Below, in pieces: positions 34,906 to 49,194 of a stretch of 64,000 bases of DNA. This stretch comes from Acanthochromis polyacanthus. Lineage: Eukaryota > Chordata > Actinopteri > Pomacentridae. The position numbers and the translations under genes are program-made. Positions within the stretch are counted from its first letter, which is position 1, and each line of letters opens with the position of its first letter. The stretch is from NCBI RefSeq assembly GCF_021347895.1, contig NC_067116.1:43223628-43287627 (forward strand), written 5' to 3'. Under the pieces are notes generated by a model, which saw only the letters and a list, made by a program, of their open reading frames with translations, was not told the DNA's origin and did not search any database.

Positions 34906-37230
34906 GAGAACATCTGGAGTGTGCACCAGTGGACCTAGCCTAGTGCCAACCTGCCTAATAGCCTATGGAGTCAATTATAAGAGGGGAGAAATGTTCTGGC
35001 TTAATCGCTAATGGTGCCATCTGGATAATAGCAGATTTCAGAGAGGAACTTTTGCTTCTTCCTCTTACCTGGTCATCTGGGGATGTCTCATCTGATCATT
35101 GGCCTGTTTTTGGAGAAATGGAGTAGAACCAAAGAGACCAAACAGTTTTTCACATTTTAATGAAGTTCCTTATTACGGAGCCCAACCGGCTGGCTACAGT
35201 TATGAGGGATCATTTGCGTATATTTAAGGCGATATGAGATCAGATTTCATCTCCGTCTCTGCCTGCTGTGTAATTAACCGTACGACGCAAGATTTTGTTC
35301 GTTTTCTCTGCGGCAAGGGCGAGGCTACAGTTGTTCTTTGTCCAAAAACATCTCACAGAAAGAACAACGGAGCTGTTTTTCTTATTTTGTTGAAAGTCTA
35401 AACTTTCCTACAACTGTCTGTGTTGTGGCATTTCAACTCAACAGAAAACTCTATTGCCCAGAGCACATTGCAGCAGTATCAATTTCCCCTCTACAGCAGG
35501 TGATATTTTAACAAATGTGCTCCTGCAACAGCCAGTAGAGCTGAGGGCCAGAGAGGTGCGGGGGTTATTTATCGAGACCTGGGAGGAATGATGGCAGGGG
35601 CAATGGGCAGCCAGGTAGGAAGGCGGGCGAGAGATGAGACAACGCGGAGATTGTCCTAAAAACACAGGGGACTGGAGGGAGTCCAGAGACGGAGGGAGAA
35701 GGACAAGAGTGGGATGGTTGGGGAGCAGATAGATTGAAAAACACATTTACTTAGCGACTGGCATAGCACTGCTCACAAATCCAGCTTGGCATGAAGGACA
35801 ATTTGGAAGCAAAACAGGCGGCCCTCAAAATGAAGGACATCCAAGGGAGTGAAATGGAGAATGAAAGAGAATTAGCTGTCTGCGGAGGTGTAACTACACT
35901 TTATTTGAAGGAATATCTTTTTTTAAATTTTATATTTAAATTATAGTAAATAACAATAAAGCATTTGATTTTGCTATTTTAAGTACAGATACAACAGAAC
36001 TATAATCTTGCACATTCTCTCGTTTGTACATTCCTGCACACTGGAAGTACTTTCGTGACTCATAATCTCTAAATTAAACTTGCTGCTAACACTGTAATGC
36101 TGCTTCTTATTTGTCTTGCTATCATTACTGCCTGCTGACTGGCTGCACTTTATGTTACTGTTTAAGGTTATGCACGAAACAAAAATGTGTCAAAATGTGA
36201 AAACCAACTTTCTGATTCAGATTCTGATAAATCCAGTGTCTGGGATGCTTGTTAGTGCATTGCTAATTCCTTGTAGCATTCATATTCATTCATCATGTTT
36301 TTGTATAGAATCACTTATTGCTCTCTGAGTGATTTGTTATGGAAATACTTGTACTTCCTGTTCATGCTCCTAGACTGTGTTTGTGCAAAAATGGCAAATA
36401 AAAATTCTTTGACATGACGTCCGTGTCTTAACGTATAAAATCTTGAGACTACAATAAACTGCAATGTAATATCCATACTACTTTACAATCTAGCATTCCA
36501 GAAGATGGTTTAATATGTCCCAATACATGCAACAACCCAAAAATACCCAGATGTCCGGTCTGATCGTGCAGTTTGTCAGCTAGCAGACGTTTCTGGCCAA
36601 TCTGACCCGCAATCCTCTGCTTGGTTACCGTCACATATGTTCTGTCGTGCACGAATAAAACCAAGATTGCGCTGCAGACGGTCAAAATTTAGGGTGAATT
36701 ACGATGATGAAGTAGTCTGCCCTGATTGTACGTACACTGCAGGAAACAGCATGAGGGGACAGCTATCTCTCAGCGCAGCCTATGTTACATTTGGAGCCGT
36801 TTCTGATGCTCACAGAAGAAGGCAGGAAGTAATGCAACTCTGAAAATCTCCAACCACATTAACCACAGACTACTGGTAGAACAATACATCCACATGAAAA
36901 CGCTCATGTTGGGGGGTGTCTCCTGTGACCACAGGACAAGCTACAGAGTGTCATGCTACTTTCACATTTAAAAGAGCACAGCACCATGAGAAAAAAACAT
37001 CAAATGATTAATGGCATACAGTCAAGGCTCTTTAAAATCAGTGTTCTTTTTCTTTTTTTTAATGCAGCTTTGTGGAGGAGGTTCTCGTGGAAATTGGAAA
37101 CCCAACGTGGCCAGATGGAGACGGCACACAAGCTTGCATATGTTGTGATTTACTATGTGAAACGACTGAAGAAGCGCGTTCGCCGGAAGACCTGAACGGA
37201 ACATAATGGCTTGTATCACGTGCCTTGTTT
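34906..37230. other. Non-coding intronic sequence
   Basis: No gene. 34930-35200 is unique and enhancer-like ('gtcaattataagagg', 'ttaatcgctaatggtgcca', 'ggataatagcagattt'). 35890-36420 is AT-rich and ends 'gcaaaaatggcaaataaaaa', which resembles a LINE 3' end but cannot be assigned. Confidence 0.5.
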
Positions 37231-37932
37231 TAAGGGGGGAGTACACCTTATATGCCTAAAAAAAAAAAATAGAAAAAAATGTTAAGTGCTTAAACTATTC
37301 ATTAGGTATCAAAGAAATGTTTAGTTAGTGATGTACAACAGCTTGGCGAGTACTTGTGCATGGTTCACAATCTTTATCTGCCATTTTCTCAAAATCTGCA
37401 TGTTTTGGGACAGGCGTTACATAAAACCTAATAACTTTTAAACTATTTGAGCAATCATGCTGATTTTTTCACAGATTGTTTTAAGACAGTACTTCTTAAA
37501 ATAATGGATGCTTTTTTAAATGCTTTATAATCTGACCACTTAAGACCATTTTCATTCTGGGGTAAAGAGGTATTTATATTGAAATGGTTGCTGTGGCAAT
37601 CAGAAAAAGAGTGATCCCCAAAGCACCCATTATTTGTTTTACAGTAGGTTACTCTATCAAAAGCTATAATAGTCATTAACCCAAAATTTATGGACTCTGA
37701 GTAGATGGCATCGAAAGATGGGTCACCGGGAAATGTTTATTGGCATGTTTATGACAAGATTTTGTCCCCAGGGATCACTGCATGTAACTTCGAACTGTGA
37801 AAATGATAATTTGCAACTCATAAGCTTTAAAATGATGTAAAGCATGTTAAATTGGGTCATATCAAACAATGTTAAGAGCCTATACAATATAATGGCTTTG
37901 TGAACCTGTGAAATAAGGTGTACTCCCCCTTA
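37231..37932. mobile_element. 0.7 kb TIR element without genes
   Basis: Terminal inverted repeats: TAAGGGGGGAGTACACCTTA at the left, and ATAAGGTGTACTCCCCCTTA ending at 37932, differing by one G. The interior has no open frame with any resemblance to a transposase. It is a nonautonomous DNA transposon of unassigned family. The outermost TA on each side may be the target duplication. Confidence 0.75.
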
Positions 37933-38931
37933 AATGAAAGTTAAAAGCAACACAGCTCAGCTTCGTCAGCTCAGTGCAACATGTTCTTCACCCACATAAA
38001 CCAACGCACGACGCGCGCCGCCTCCTTAATTGAAAGTCCGGCAGTGGCAGTGGCGCCGTGGCTGTGAGGTAAAACAAATGTGCTTTTGATTTGTTGTTAT
38101 TTGTACGGGAAGGGGTTAAAGAAATAAGCGTTGGGGGCTAATGGCACTCTGACAAATGGAGAACGGGGTATATGAACCATGAAATGAACACTCTGGCAAT
38201 TGGAAGGCAGGAGGCTTTCAGCACCATGGTCAGCAACAAAGTGCCTGCAACATCTCAGTGCCTGAGCGATGGTATTCACGACGCTAAGGAGAGCTGCCGG
38301 GAACAACAGAGCACGACAGTAAAGCAGGACGGGTAAAAAGGCAAAGGGATAGGATTAGGAGATTGAAAAGAAAAGGGAAATATTCAACTGAGTGTCTGCA
38401 GGGAGAGAGAACACCCAGTGACCGACGAGTTTGTTTCGCATCAGAATAGAATAAAATAGAAAAAAATAGATTTTTTTTTTTTTAGACTGAAAATAAGGTC
38501 AGTCCAAGGTATGTATTTTTTTTTTTCTCTCAGACTCTGTAAAAGTAGCTGTCCTCGCAGCTGTCAGCCTGTCTGTCTCCAGGTAAGGTGTGCGGGAGTT
38601 TATCAGGGTTGAGCAGAAGGCAGAGCTCAGATAAAGTTAGAAGGAGAAAATAACCTCCACCACCTGGCACCCCCACTGCTTGTGAATGTGCCTTTTTCTC
38701 ATTAATTGTTGTTGTGGTGAGGTATACAGCCATTAAACAGTAAATAAGTCATTAACTATGCTGGCTGCCAGGCTGCCCTGGGCCAGGACCTGTGTTTGTT
38801 GCAGAGAAATGGAAGTGGTGGGCCCTGCAGGCACAGAGGCCGAGGTTAATGCAGTTGGGTTGATGACGGACAGCCGGGGTTCTGCTGCGCAATCAGCTCA
38901 CCCACAAACACTCACACATACTGTATTTGTC
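37933..38931. other. Non-coding intronic sequence
   Basis: No gene; a T run at 38470-38482. Confidence 0.55.
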
Positions 38932-39325
38932 TGCATCAGATATGGAAAATAAGAAATTCAGACAATAATTTGAATGAATAAATTACTATGTCATTAGATA
39001 GTGGTAATATTGTAAGGTTGAAGTTGACATGGTTCCTCTCAGTGGTTATTTCCTTTAAACTTATGACAGAAAAGTAAAAATGTACAGAATCTCAGTTTCA
39101 ACCTGCATGGAACAAAAATTAGAAGAAAGTTTTCAATCCTGAGCAACACCAACAGTGAAATAAATTGGAGTTTAGTGGCTGTAATCTGAGTAAATCTAAA
39201 CAGAGTGAACATGTTTCTGCTGACTTAAGTCCAAAAAGACACCCTGCATACTGCAAGTTTCTTATTATCAATTTATTCATTATTTGCCTTTTGTTATTGG
39301 TCGACTTATAAACTTTAATCTATAT

Positions 39326-39940
39326 TTAAAACTCTGCTGCTCGAGTCCTCACTAAGACCAAGATAATAGATCATATCACTCCAGTTTTAAAGTCCTTACA
39401 CTGGCTTCCTGTCACTCAGAGGGTAGATTTTAAAGTCCTGCTGCTGGTCTACAAAGCTTTAAATGGTCTAGGACCAAAATACATCAGGGACCTCCTGACT
39501 CAGCATGAACCACCCAGACCACTCAGGTCATCTGGATCAGGTCTTCTAGTAGTTCCTAGAGTAAAAACCAAACACGGAGAAGCTGCATTCAGCTTCTATG
39601 CCCCACATATAGGGAACAAACTCCCAGAGAACTGTAGATCAGCTGAAACTCTCAGCACATTTAAATCCATTCTGAAGATGTACCTGTTCCTTTTGTTTAA
39701 ATTACTTTAAGTTATTTTAACTCTTATTTTATGACACTTACTTTAAACAGCCCTTGTTTGCTGACTTCTGTTTTTGATCTTTTTACTGTTCTGACCTTTT
39801 TTTTAATGATTTCATAAATGTTTTCTTTTGTTTTTCTTTTAATAATTGTTGTCATCTTCTGTCTTAATGTCTTTGTAAAGCACTCTGAATCGCCTCGTTG
39901 TTGAAATGTGCTATATAAATAAATTTGCCTTTTGCCTTTA
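39326..39940 (+). mobile_element. L2-type LINE, 5'-truncated 3' end
   Basis: Contains the last 126 codons of the LINE polyprotein in one uninterrupted frame (39330-39707), a stop at 39708, about 220 bases of 3' UTR, and the tail 'gtgctatataaataaatttgcc' ending in TTTGCC repeats. Severe 5' truncation is normal for LINE insertions. It lies inside a tandem repeat unit. A truncated copy of the same 3' UTR is at 41225-41444. Confidence 0.85.
39330..39710 (+). pseudogene. C-terminal end of L2-clade reverse transcriptase polyprotein
   Basis: The frame reads ARVLTK, then HITPVLKSLHWLPV, LLVYKALNGLGPKYI, PLRSSGSGLLVVPRV, KHGEAAFSFYAP and KLPENCRSAETLSTFKS before TAA. These are the well-known closing blocks of fish L2/jockey-type ORF2 proteins, downstream of the reverse transcriptase palm. 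There is no start codon and the catalytic domain is absent because of 5' truncation. No internal stop or frameshift occurs, so the insertion is fairly young compared with the surrounding worn repeats. It cannot make an active enzyme. Confidence 0.85.
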
Positions 39941-40720
39941 TCATTTATGACATTTAGTCTCATGCTCACATTCTCTTTCATGAAAAAACACATCAGACTG
40001 TGAAATAAACCCACAAAATATACTAATTTAAATGAATAAATTACTATATCATTAGACATTGGTTAAAATTTAACGCAGAAGTTTTAAAGGTTCAGTTCAA
40101 AAACCAATTAAGCAAAGAAAAAAATGTACACAATCCCAGTTTCTACCTCCATGGAACAAAAACTAGAAAGAAATCTTCAGCCCCGATAACAAACAACAAT
40201 GAAAACAAGCCGTTTTTTGTAGAAAATGAGCTGTAATCAGAGTAAATCTAAAGACTCAACATGTTTCTGTTGCCTTAAAGGTAAAAAAAATACATTTTTC
40301 TGCCAACCTGCTTACTGATGTCTGCATATGCAGCATGAAGCATGACCACCTGGTATTCTCCATCAACTTCTTCATTGTTTTTTAGGGTGATCCTTCTTTT
40401 TTCTTTTATTATTGGTCAACTTTTACACTTTATTTTGGAATCTTTGACATTAATTCACACCCTCACATCCTCTTCCATAGGAAAACATATCAGAAATTGA
40501 AGTGAATCTATAATATATCATTGGTCATTTAATAACTGCTAAGTTTAACATTAAAGTTAAAAAGCAGATGCAGCTGATCCCATCATGTTACACCACGTAC
40601 GGTTCGTCATTTTCACACAAGTAGGTTTATAATTAAATCAATTTACAATCCTTCAGGGATCTCCTTGTCCTGACAGAGAACCACAAGGTCTAGAGAATAT
40701 AAATTGCCATTATTATTGGC

Positions 40721-41224
40721 TAATGTCAACGTACTGAAAGAAACAATGATGCAATAAGTTGTAAGTTGGGAAGTAATTCAGTTTGTGTATGATTTTCATC
40801 AGAAAGCATTTTACAAAAGAGTCCGATAACCTTCAGGAAAAAAACAAGGAAAGAAAAGCTGCAGTGGGTCACAGCAAAACAACACTGAGATGTAACACAA
40901 CAACTTTTATTACGGATATCAGCGACTCACTGCCAGTTTCATTTGGGGGAAAAGTTGAGGCCAGACTGTGTGAAAGTTATTTAAATTGAGAACCGCTGTC
41001 GGTTTGCAGCTCTAATTGTATAAAGACTAACTGTGGCTCATTTATTTAATAAAGATTATCAAAATAATGCCTTTTTGAAGCAACAATTTTGAATAAAATA
41101 TCAGACTCGGATAAAACTAATGTATTTGTTAAAGATTTTACAGATTGAAAAGCTCTTTGAGGTATCATAGAAATGTGTGATTTTGGACTAAACAAATAAA
41201 AAGAAGAAATGTCTGTGAGGACAT
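40721..41224. other. Non-coding intronic sequence
   Basis: Nothing recognised. Confidence 0.55.
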
Positions 41225-41444
41225 CGGACAGATTTGTTTTATCTTTTGTCCTTTTTACTGTTCTGTTTTTCTTTTAATAATTGCCCTTGTTTTCTGACTT
41301 CTGTTTTTGATATTTTTACTGTTCTGACCTTTTTTTTTAATGATTTCATAAATGTTTTCTTTTCTGTCTTAATGTCTTTGTGAGACACTTTGAATCGCCT
41401 CGTTGTTGAAATGTGCTATAGAAATAAATTTGCCTTGCCTTTTG
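41225..41444 (+). mobile_element. L2-type LINE 3' UTR fragment
   Basis: Shares 'ctgacttctgtttttgat', 'atgatttcataaatgttttc', 'gaatcgcctcgttgttgaaa' and the 'gccttgccttttgc' tail with 39750-39940. Only the 3' UTR is present. 'ttttactgttctg' appears twice, suggesting a small internal rearrangement. Confidence 0.8.
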
Positions 41445-43839
<2,395 letters not shown>

Positions 43840-46030
43840 AGCAGTTTGTGCATCAAAGCGTTTTTCAGTTTAAAAAAAGAATACGATTGGTGTTATGAAT
43901 TAATCTAACAAGTGCAGATATTGGGGTTAAGATTCTATAATGTTATGTAAGGTGTGATTTAACCATAATAAATTACACAATGGGGAACAAAACCCTACAT
44001 GATGATATTACCATAGACTGTATATAAAGATGGACGTAGCATCTGGCTCCAGAAATGAAGCCCACCCGGAAGTGTCAAAAACTTGCAATATCCCGCCGTC
44101 CGCTAGGGTTGGCTCCAAAAAGCTTTTTCTCCATAGACCCCCAACTCATTTTTGGAAAAAATAAAATTTGATAGACTGATGTTCTACAGCTCAGGATTTT
44201 TTTCCCGTTAGTTTTCATGGTGAAAATGAGAGATCAGGTGGCCGATCTTAAAATAAATCAATACTGAATTTTAAATAAATCGTTAAAGTTGGCGGAGCCA
44301 GGGGGCGTGGCTATACTTGATAGACAGCAACAGAAGCCTCTGTGGTAAAATGTGGGCGGGATAAGAGAGTCCTCAGCCAATCCTGCCCCTAGTTGCTCTC
44401 CTGTCCAGTCTGTTTGATGACGCTTTTTACGTCACTGGCTCCAAAAAATCCAAAACGGCGACCAGGAAGTAGCAAAATCCGGGCTTCATTTTCTTGGCAT
44501 TGAAACCAGCGGGTGACGTCACGGTTAGTTTACGCCTGGATATCACATATTAAGATCCCAGAGTTATTAATTATAGAGAATACTCACCTAATGTAGTAAC
44601 ACAGTTCACATATTAGAAACTACGGAACTTAACCAAATTTAATGTAAATATTCCAACTAAAACCCTGCAATTTACTAATTTAGAGCTACATTTATGACTC
44701 ATAAAAATGGATAATTACAGTGATTCCCAGGAAAAGGCAAAATATTCAATAATGTAAACTCAAGTCACTGACTTTTGTACCACATTATAGACAACAGTTG
44801 TTGTGGCAAAGTGTTTAAGACTCTATAGTGTCATTCAAGGTGCAATTTTACCATAGAAAATTACTGAGGAATAAAACCCTTCATGATGATATTACACATA
44901 AAGACTAAGACCCTTCAGTGTTTTCAGTTATGGAGAATAATCTAACTAATGTAACATTATAGCCGTATTAGAAATTATAGAACTTAATCTAATCTAATGT
45001 AAATGTTTCAGCTAAAGAACTCTAACCATGGTACTTACTAACTAGCTAAAGTTTTGACCTAAAAACGCAATGAGCAAACTTTGTTTTTATTCGTTATGTT
45101 TAAATATATTTTGGCACACCATGAAATAGTTTGTACTGTAAAGCTAAGTCACTGATATGCATATGTTTTCCAGTATAAAAGAATACAGCCAGTGATACGA
45201 ATTAACCTTTAAGACTGTATAGTGTTTGTTTATGGTGTGATTTAGCTACAGTAAAACACGTACTAGGGAGTAACCCCTACAAAATGATATTAAAAAAGCA
45301 CTTTATGTTACGATAATACATGTTAATTTTAAGACCTTTCAGTGTTTAATTATGGAGAATAATTAAACTAATGTAAGACTGCAGCTAATATATCACAAAG
45401 TTTGGAAGTTAACCAAACCTAATGTAGATATTACAGGTAATACAGCTTTATTAGTAATGGAGCTTAACCTGAGTATTTTAAAGCTAAAGTTTTAGCCAAA
45501 CAAATATACGGATTCCTTGGCTCTCCTATGAGTAAACTTTTTGTATTTTCTGTGATTAAAGGAATCTTTTGGCACATCAGAAAATAATTTGTAGTGTAAA
45601 GTTATTGACTTCAATGTAGCAAATTTAGAACAACTGTTGTTGTGCCAAAGTGAACCAAAGCAAGATTACGATTGGGGATTCAAATTAATATAGAAGTTGA
45701 AATATTGGGGTTGAGACCATGAAGTGTTACTTATGGAGAGATTTTACCTGAATAAATTACATTATAGGGATTAAAACCCCACAAAAAATGTATAAAAAAC
45801 TACTTTACCTGACTTTAATACATGTTAATGCTGAAACCATTCAGTGTTGGTAATTATGGAGAATACCATAACAAATGATGTAGCTTAATCTAGACGAAGC
45901 TGACAAGCTTAGAGCTAAAGTTTTCACCTTACAAAACATAGAACAAATTCAAGGATCCCCTACGAGCCAACTCTGTTTTTAAAATATATAAATTGTCACA
46001 CCATAAAATATTTTTTATTTGAGATGTGTA
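43840..46030. repeat. Degenerate tandem array, unit about 0.35-0.5 kb
   Basis: At least four diverged direct units anchored by 'ttaagattctataatg' (43927), 'ttaagactctatagtg' (44815), 'ttaagactgtatagtg' (45209) and 'ttgagaccatgaagtg' (45711). Each is followed by 'aaaccctacatgatgatat'-type text, 'cagtgtt...tatggagaata' and 'aatgtaa.att'. The first unit is split by the insertion at 44012-44538. A lone unit lies at 30850-31200. No coding sequence; not a satellite I recognise. Confidence 0.75.
44012..44538. mobile_element. Nonautonomous insertion inside the tandem array
   Basis: Starts 'catagactgtatataaagat', a phrase familiar as one end of a widespread fish repeat, and ends about 'gtttacgcctg'. 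It is flanked by GATATTAC (44004-44011) and GATATCAC (44539-44546), an 8-bp duplication with one difference. G+C-rich compared with its host repeat and contains 'gacgtcacggttag'. No gene. The duplication length would fit a hAT-type element. Confidence 0.6.
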
Positions 46031-46835
46031 AGGACCATTCGACAGAGAAATGCTGATGCAAATTCAGTGTGGCAGACAAGTTTTGGTGTCAGAAATAGAT
46101 GTTTCTCAGCCAGATTTTAGATAAATATCTGCAGCCTGATATAATAACAAGTCATCACTTTGTGTATTAGCAGTTAGCGTAACCCCCTTTTTTGCATTTA
46201 GCGTGTCATTGCACGGTGTGTGGCTGCAACAAACAACCACATAACCCCATCCTAATCTTTATCATCCTGTGTCATGTGAACGCCATTAAATGACAAGCGG
46301 AAAGTGTAAAATGCATAAAAATAAAATGCAAAATGTGCCACAAGTAGCGTGCACTGAACCGTAATTCCATGATTTCATGCTAACCCCTGAGAATCTTTTA
46401 TTTTACGTCTTAAAGGAGAATTCAGGCTTTTGTAGTTCCACGACTCGTGCTAACTTTGCATTCTTTAACTCCATACTAGAGATTGTGGGAAACACAGAGA
46501 AAGCAGTGCAGGAACTGTGCTTATCGGGCCGACTGAGTTCCCTGCAGCTTTCCCAAAAAGCTGAATTTTTTACATGAATAATTTTAAAAGCTTGTCTTCA
46601 GTCTGACAGAAGATAAACACACTCACCTCAGAATCTGGTTTAAATAAGGTTATTTTGAGTCAAACATGAGTCTGTATAAAAAATGTAACAAAACAGATTT
46701 TTTTTTAAAAATCTGGTGAGCTTTGTGTTTCACCATATCTGTGCGGTTAGGTTAATGCAGGACCGATGCTGCTGCACACTGTATGATGGAGCAAACACTG
46801 ACGGTTAATTGCGGTTGAATGAATAAAATGCATTT

Positions 46836-46837
<2 letters not shown>
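46031..46837. other. Non-coding intronic sequence
   Basis: Nothing recognised. Confidence 0.5.

Positions 46838-46917
<80 letters not shown>
46838..46917. repeat. (TG)40 microsatellite
   Basis: 80 bases of TG, ending 'tgtcgttg'. Confidence 0.98.
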
Positions 46918-46918
<1 letters not shown>

Positions 46919-47030
46919 GTTGTGCTGGTGTGCCCACCCATAGCAGGTTACCACCAGCAAGACATGAAACATTCATAGCAGATGTGACCAAGCCGTCTCA
47001 TAACAGGAAGTTGTATACCCCAGGGGCTCT

Positions 47031-47118
47031 GACACACACACACATACATACATGCAGACACACACACACAAATGCAGACACACACACACACACATGCAGA
47101 CACAAAAACACACACACT
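47031..47118. repeat. CA-rich minisatellite
   Basis: Three to four units of 'atgcagacacacac' with CA runs of varying length. Confidence 0.85.
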
Positions 47119-47716
47119 TGGGCCAACCAGCCTGAATAATCACTGTTTTGTTTTATTGACATTTGGCTTCTGAATGTATACCTGCAGGCACCAAAGAAGG
47201 ACACAACACAAACACACACTTGTGACCACAGTCTTGATTTATGGTGGTGCACAGCGTCGACGCCACCCACCCCAGGTGCTGCCAAGAGATAGAGCTCTGC
47301 ATGAGCCACAGTCTATCACACACACACAGATACTGTACTCATGCTCCAAGGCCAACACGTTATATCATACTATATGAGTGTATTAGAGAGTGAGCATGTA
47401 CGCACTTGCCACTGGAGTGACTATAAATGTCTCTCCTCACAGCATGCTCTTTGGACCAGCATGCCACCGGCAGCAAGAACCCCACCCAGTGTCACTGACA
47501 GCCCATCGCGCAAATTAGCCCGACTGGCCTGACCTAACCACATGGGGTGTGAGCACAGTCTGAAAGTGTCTCCCTCCAAAAATCGCCTCCTTCTCTGCCT
47601 CCATGGTAATCGCTTTCTGGCTGCAACGATTCAGAAACAAAACACAGGTGACATAAACTGTGTTTAAAAATAACAGAGTACATTGTGTGAGTTGTTTAGC
47701 TAGGTAACAGACGACA
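47119..47716. other. Non-coding intronic sequence
   Basis: Nothing recognised. Confidence 0.5.
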
Positions 47717-48100
47717 GTAGGGTGCATTATGGGAGTAAGGCGAGCCAGCAGAGGCAGCTTGATGCCTTGACATGAACCACCCACCAAAACAGTGCTGTTC
47801 TGCACATGCCTTCATGGTTCTCCCTCATGGCAGTGGCCTCTTCCAGCAGGATAATGCACCCAGGCACACGCCAAATTTGCTCATTAATTAAAATTGATTA
47901 TCTGAGGAAAATGAAGGAATTCAAGGTGTTAACTTCACTCCAAACCCAAAGATCTCAATGTGATCAAGCATATACGGGATGAACTGCTAAAGGTCCATCC
48001 ATGGAAGCTCCACCTTGTAACCCTTTGATGTGCAGAGTGGGTCAGGAGACACATTTTCCATTGGATTTGGGTCACTTTTGACCAATGTTGAGCATCAAAG
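47717..48100 (+). pseudogene. Tc1-like transposase fragment
   Basis: The motif QQDNAPRHTP, with the second catalytic Asp codon at 47850-47852, is intact. The later motif that normally reads (P)DLNPIEH here reads KDLNVIKH, so the third catalytic residue, Glu, is Lys (AAG at 47966-47968). Frameshifts separate the pieces and the N-terminal DNA-binding region is absent. It is therefore doubly dead: broken frame and lost catalytic residue. The enzyme family cuts and pastes elements with TA target sites. Confidence 0.7.
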
Positions 48101-48244
48101 GATCGGCTGCTAGCATCTAGTGCCTGATAAACACGATCAGAAGTCTATGGCACCCAAGTCTTCATGAATCAAGACTGTTTTGCTGACAGGGGAAGTGATA
48201 CAAAATTCAGGTGGTGGTTTAATGTTGTGACTCATCGACGTACA
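47717..48244 (+). mobile_element. Tc1-like transposon remnant (copy 2)
   Basis: Plus-strand 3' half of a Tc1-like element of the same family as 740-1150 and 57541-57945. It carries 'gtggtggtttaatgttgtga' and a terminus 'ctcatcgacgta' at 48211-48244. The central and C-terminal transposase regions are readable in pieces. The first part of the transposase and the left terminus are missing. Confidence 0.75.
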
Positions 48245-48839
48245 TTGGATGATCGAAAACAATCCAAAATCTGAGATGAAATCTTGTAAACGTGCAAATA
48301 ATCTGTATGCTTTAGACTTCAGAAGCATTATATAAAAACAGAAGAAGTCAATAGATTTAAAACCAGACTAGCTCTAGATCAGGAACCAAATTAAGGCAAA
48401 TGTGTGACGGTGACCGTTGTAACTCTGCACGTGTTTAGATGAGGAACAAAACGGGTTCGATCTTCTCATCTGAGACTTGTCCAACTAACTGTATTTGCAG
48501 TCAATGTTCGCTTGTTAAAATCAGACTCTGCTGGAGTTTCCAGCTGAGCTGTGGAATTAGAAATAAGCAGAAGTGTCAGAAGTCAATTTTTTTAAGCTAA
48601 GGGGGGGCTTTCCCAGCGTCAAATTATGGTTGGACCGAAAGTTTCTCTGGGGGCACAGCATGGCGCTCCAAAACATTTTGTGGAAAATGGGTCAGTTGCA
48701 CCCAAAGGACGAAAAGGACAAAGCAAAAAGTGGCATCAGAAGCTCAACAAATCCTTTTTTTAACTAAGACATAGAGAAGCAAATGCATTAAGATACAGAT
48801 TTTGCTACACAAGTAAACAAGACTCCAATCAGCAAAAAC
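48245..48839. other. Non-coding sequence
   Basis: No gene identified. A 64-codon open frame at 48573-48767 (LWLDRKFLWGHSMALQNIL...) is not repetitive and might be a scrap of a mobile-element protein, but I do not recognise it. Confidence 0.4.
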
Positions 48840-49135
48840 AGTGTCGAATGAAGGCTGTTTCATAGTGGTCTCAGAGGATAAGTGGTGGTCTCTAAAGCAT
48901 TTGTTTTTGCATAGGAAGCAAGGCCAAACTCTCGGAGTGAGGGAAGACATACAATCACTTCAAAACAGATGGCAGGAAAAACTGAGATTCACTGATGAAT
49001 CCAAGTTTGAGATCAGTGGCAGTATGAGAAAAGTGTACGTTAGGAGATAAATGGGAGAAAGAAAGATACCACAGTGTGTTAAACTGTGAAGGAAGTACTA
49101 GGTCTGGGGGTGTTTTATCTACTCTATATTTAGAC
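48840..49135 (+). mobile_element. Second, different Tc1/mariner-like remnant
   Basis: An open frame ends KLRFTDESKFEISGS, then RKVYVRR. FTDESKFEI is the Tc1-type motif holding the first catalytic Asp (DES). Further on, 'gtctgggggtgttttat' matches the downstream V-W-G-C-F block after a shift. This differs from the copies at 740, 47717 and 57541. Termini were not found. Confidence 0.65.
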
Positions 49136-49194
49136 ATTTGCACCGAATAATCAAGACCCAAACCAAAGAGAAGTGCACTCAAAAACTAACTCAG

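Larger units (their letters stand above)
38932..40720. repeat. Tandem repeat split by an L2 LINE
   Basis: A unit of about 0.45-0.5 kb occurs at 38932-39325 plus 39940-39995, again at about 39996-40480, and in part at 40480-40720. Anchors are 'gaataaattactatgtcatt' at about 38976 and 'gaataaattactatatcatt' at about 40034, then 'gtctcatgctcacattctct' against 'cacaccctcacatcctctt', and 'ttattggtcgactta' against 'ttattggtcaactttt'. The first copy is interrupted by the LINE; the second shows the empty site. No coding sequence in the unit. Confidence 0.7.

Noticed and set aside
47031..47118. CRISPR-like array
   Set aside because: The spaced repeats are a CA-rich minisatellite; the DNA is vertebrate.
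48573..48767. Open frame LWLDRKFLWGHSMALQNIL...
   Set aside because: Not repetitive and next to a Tc1-like scrap, but I could not assign it to any family.
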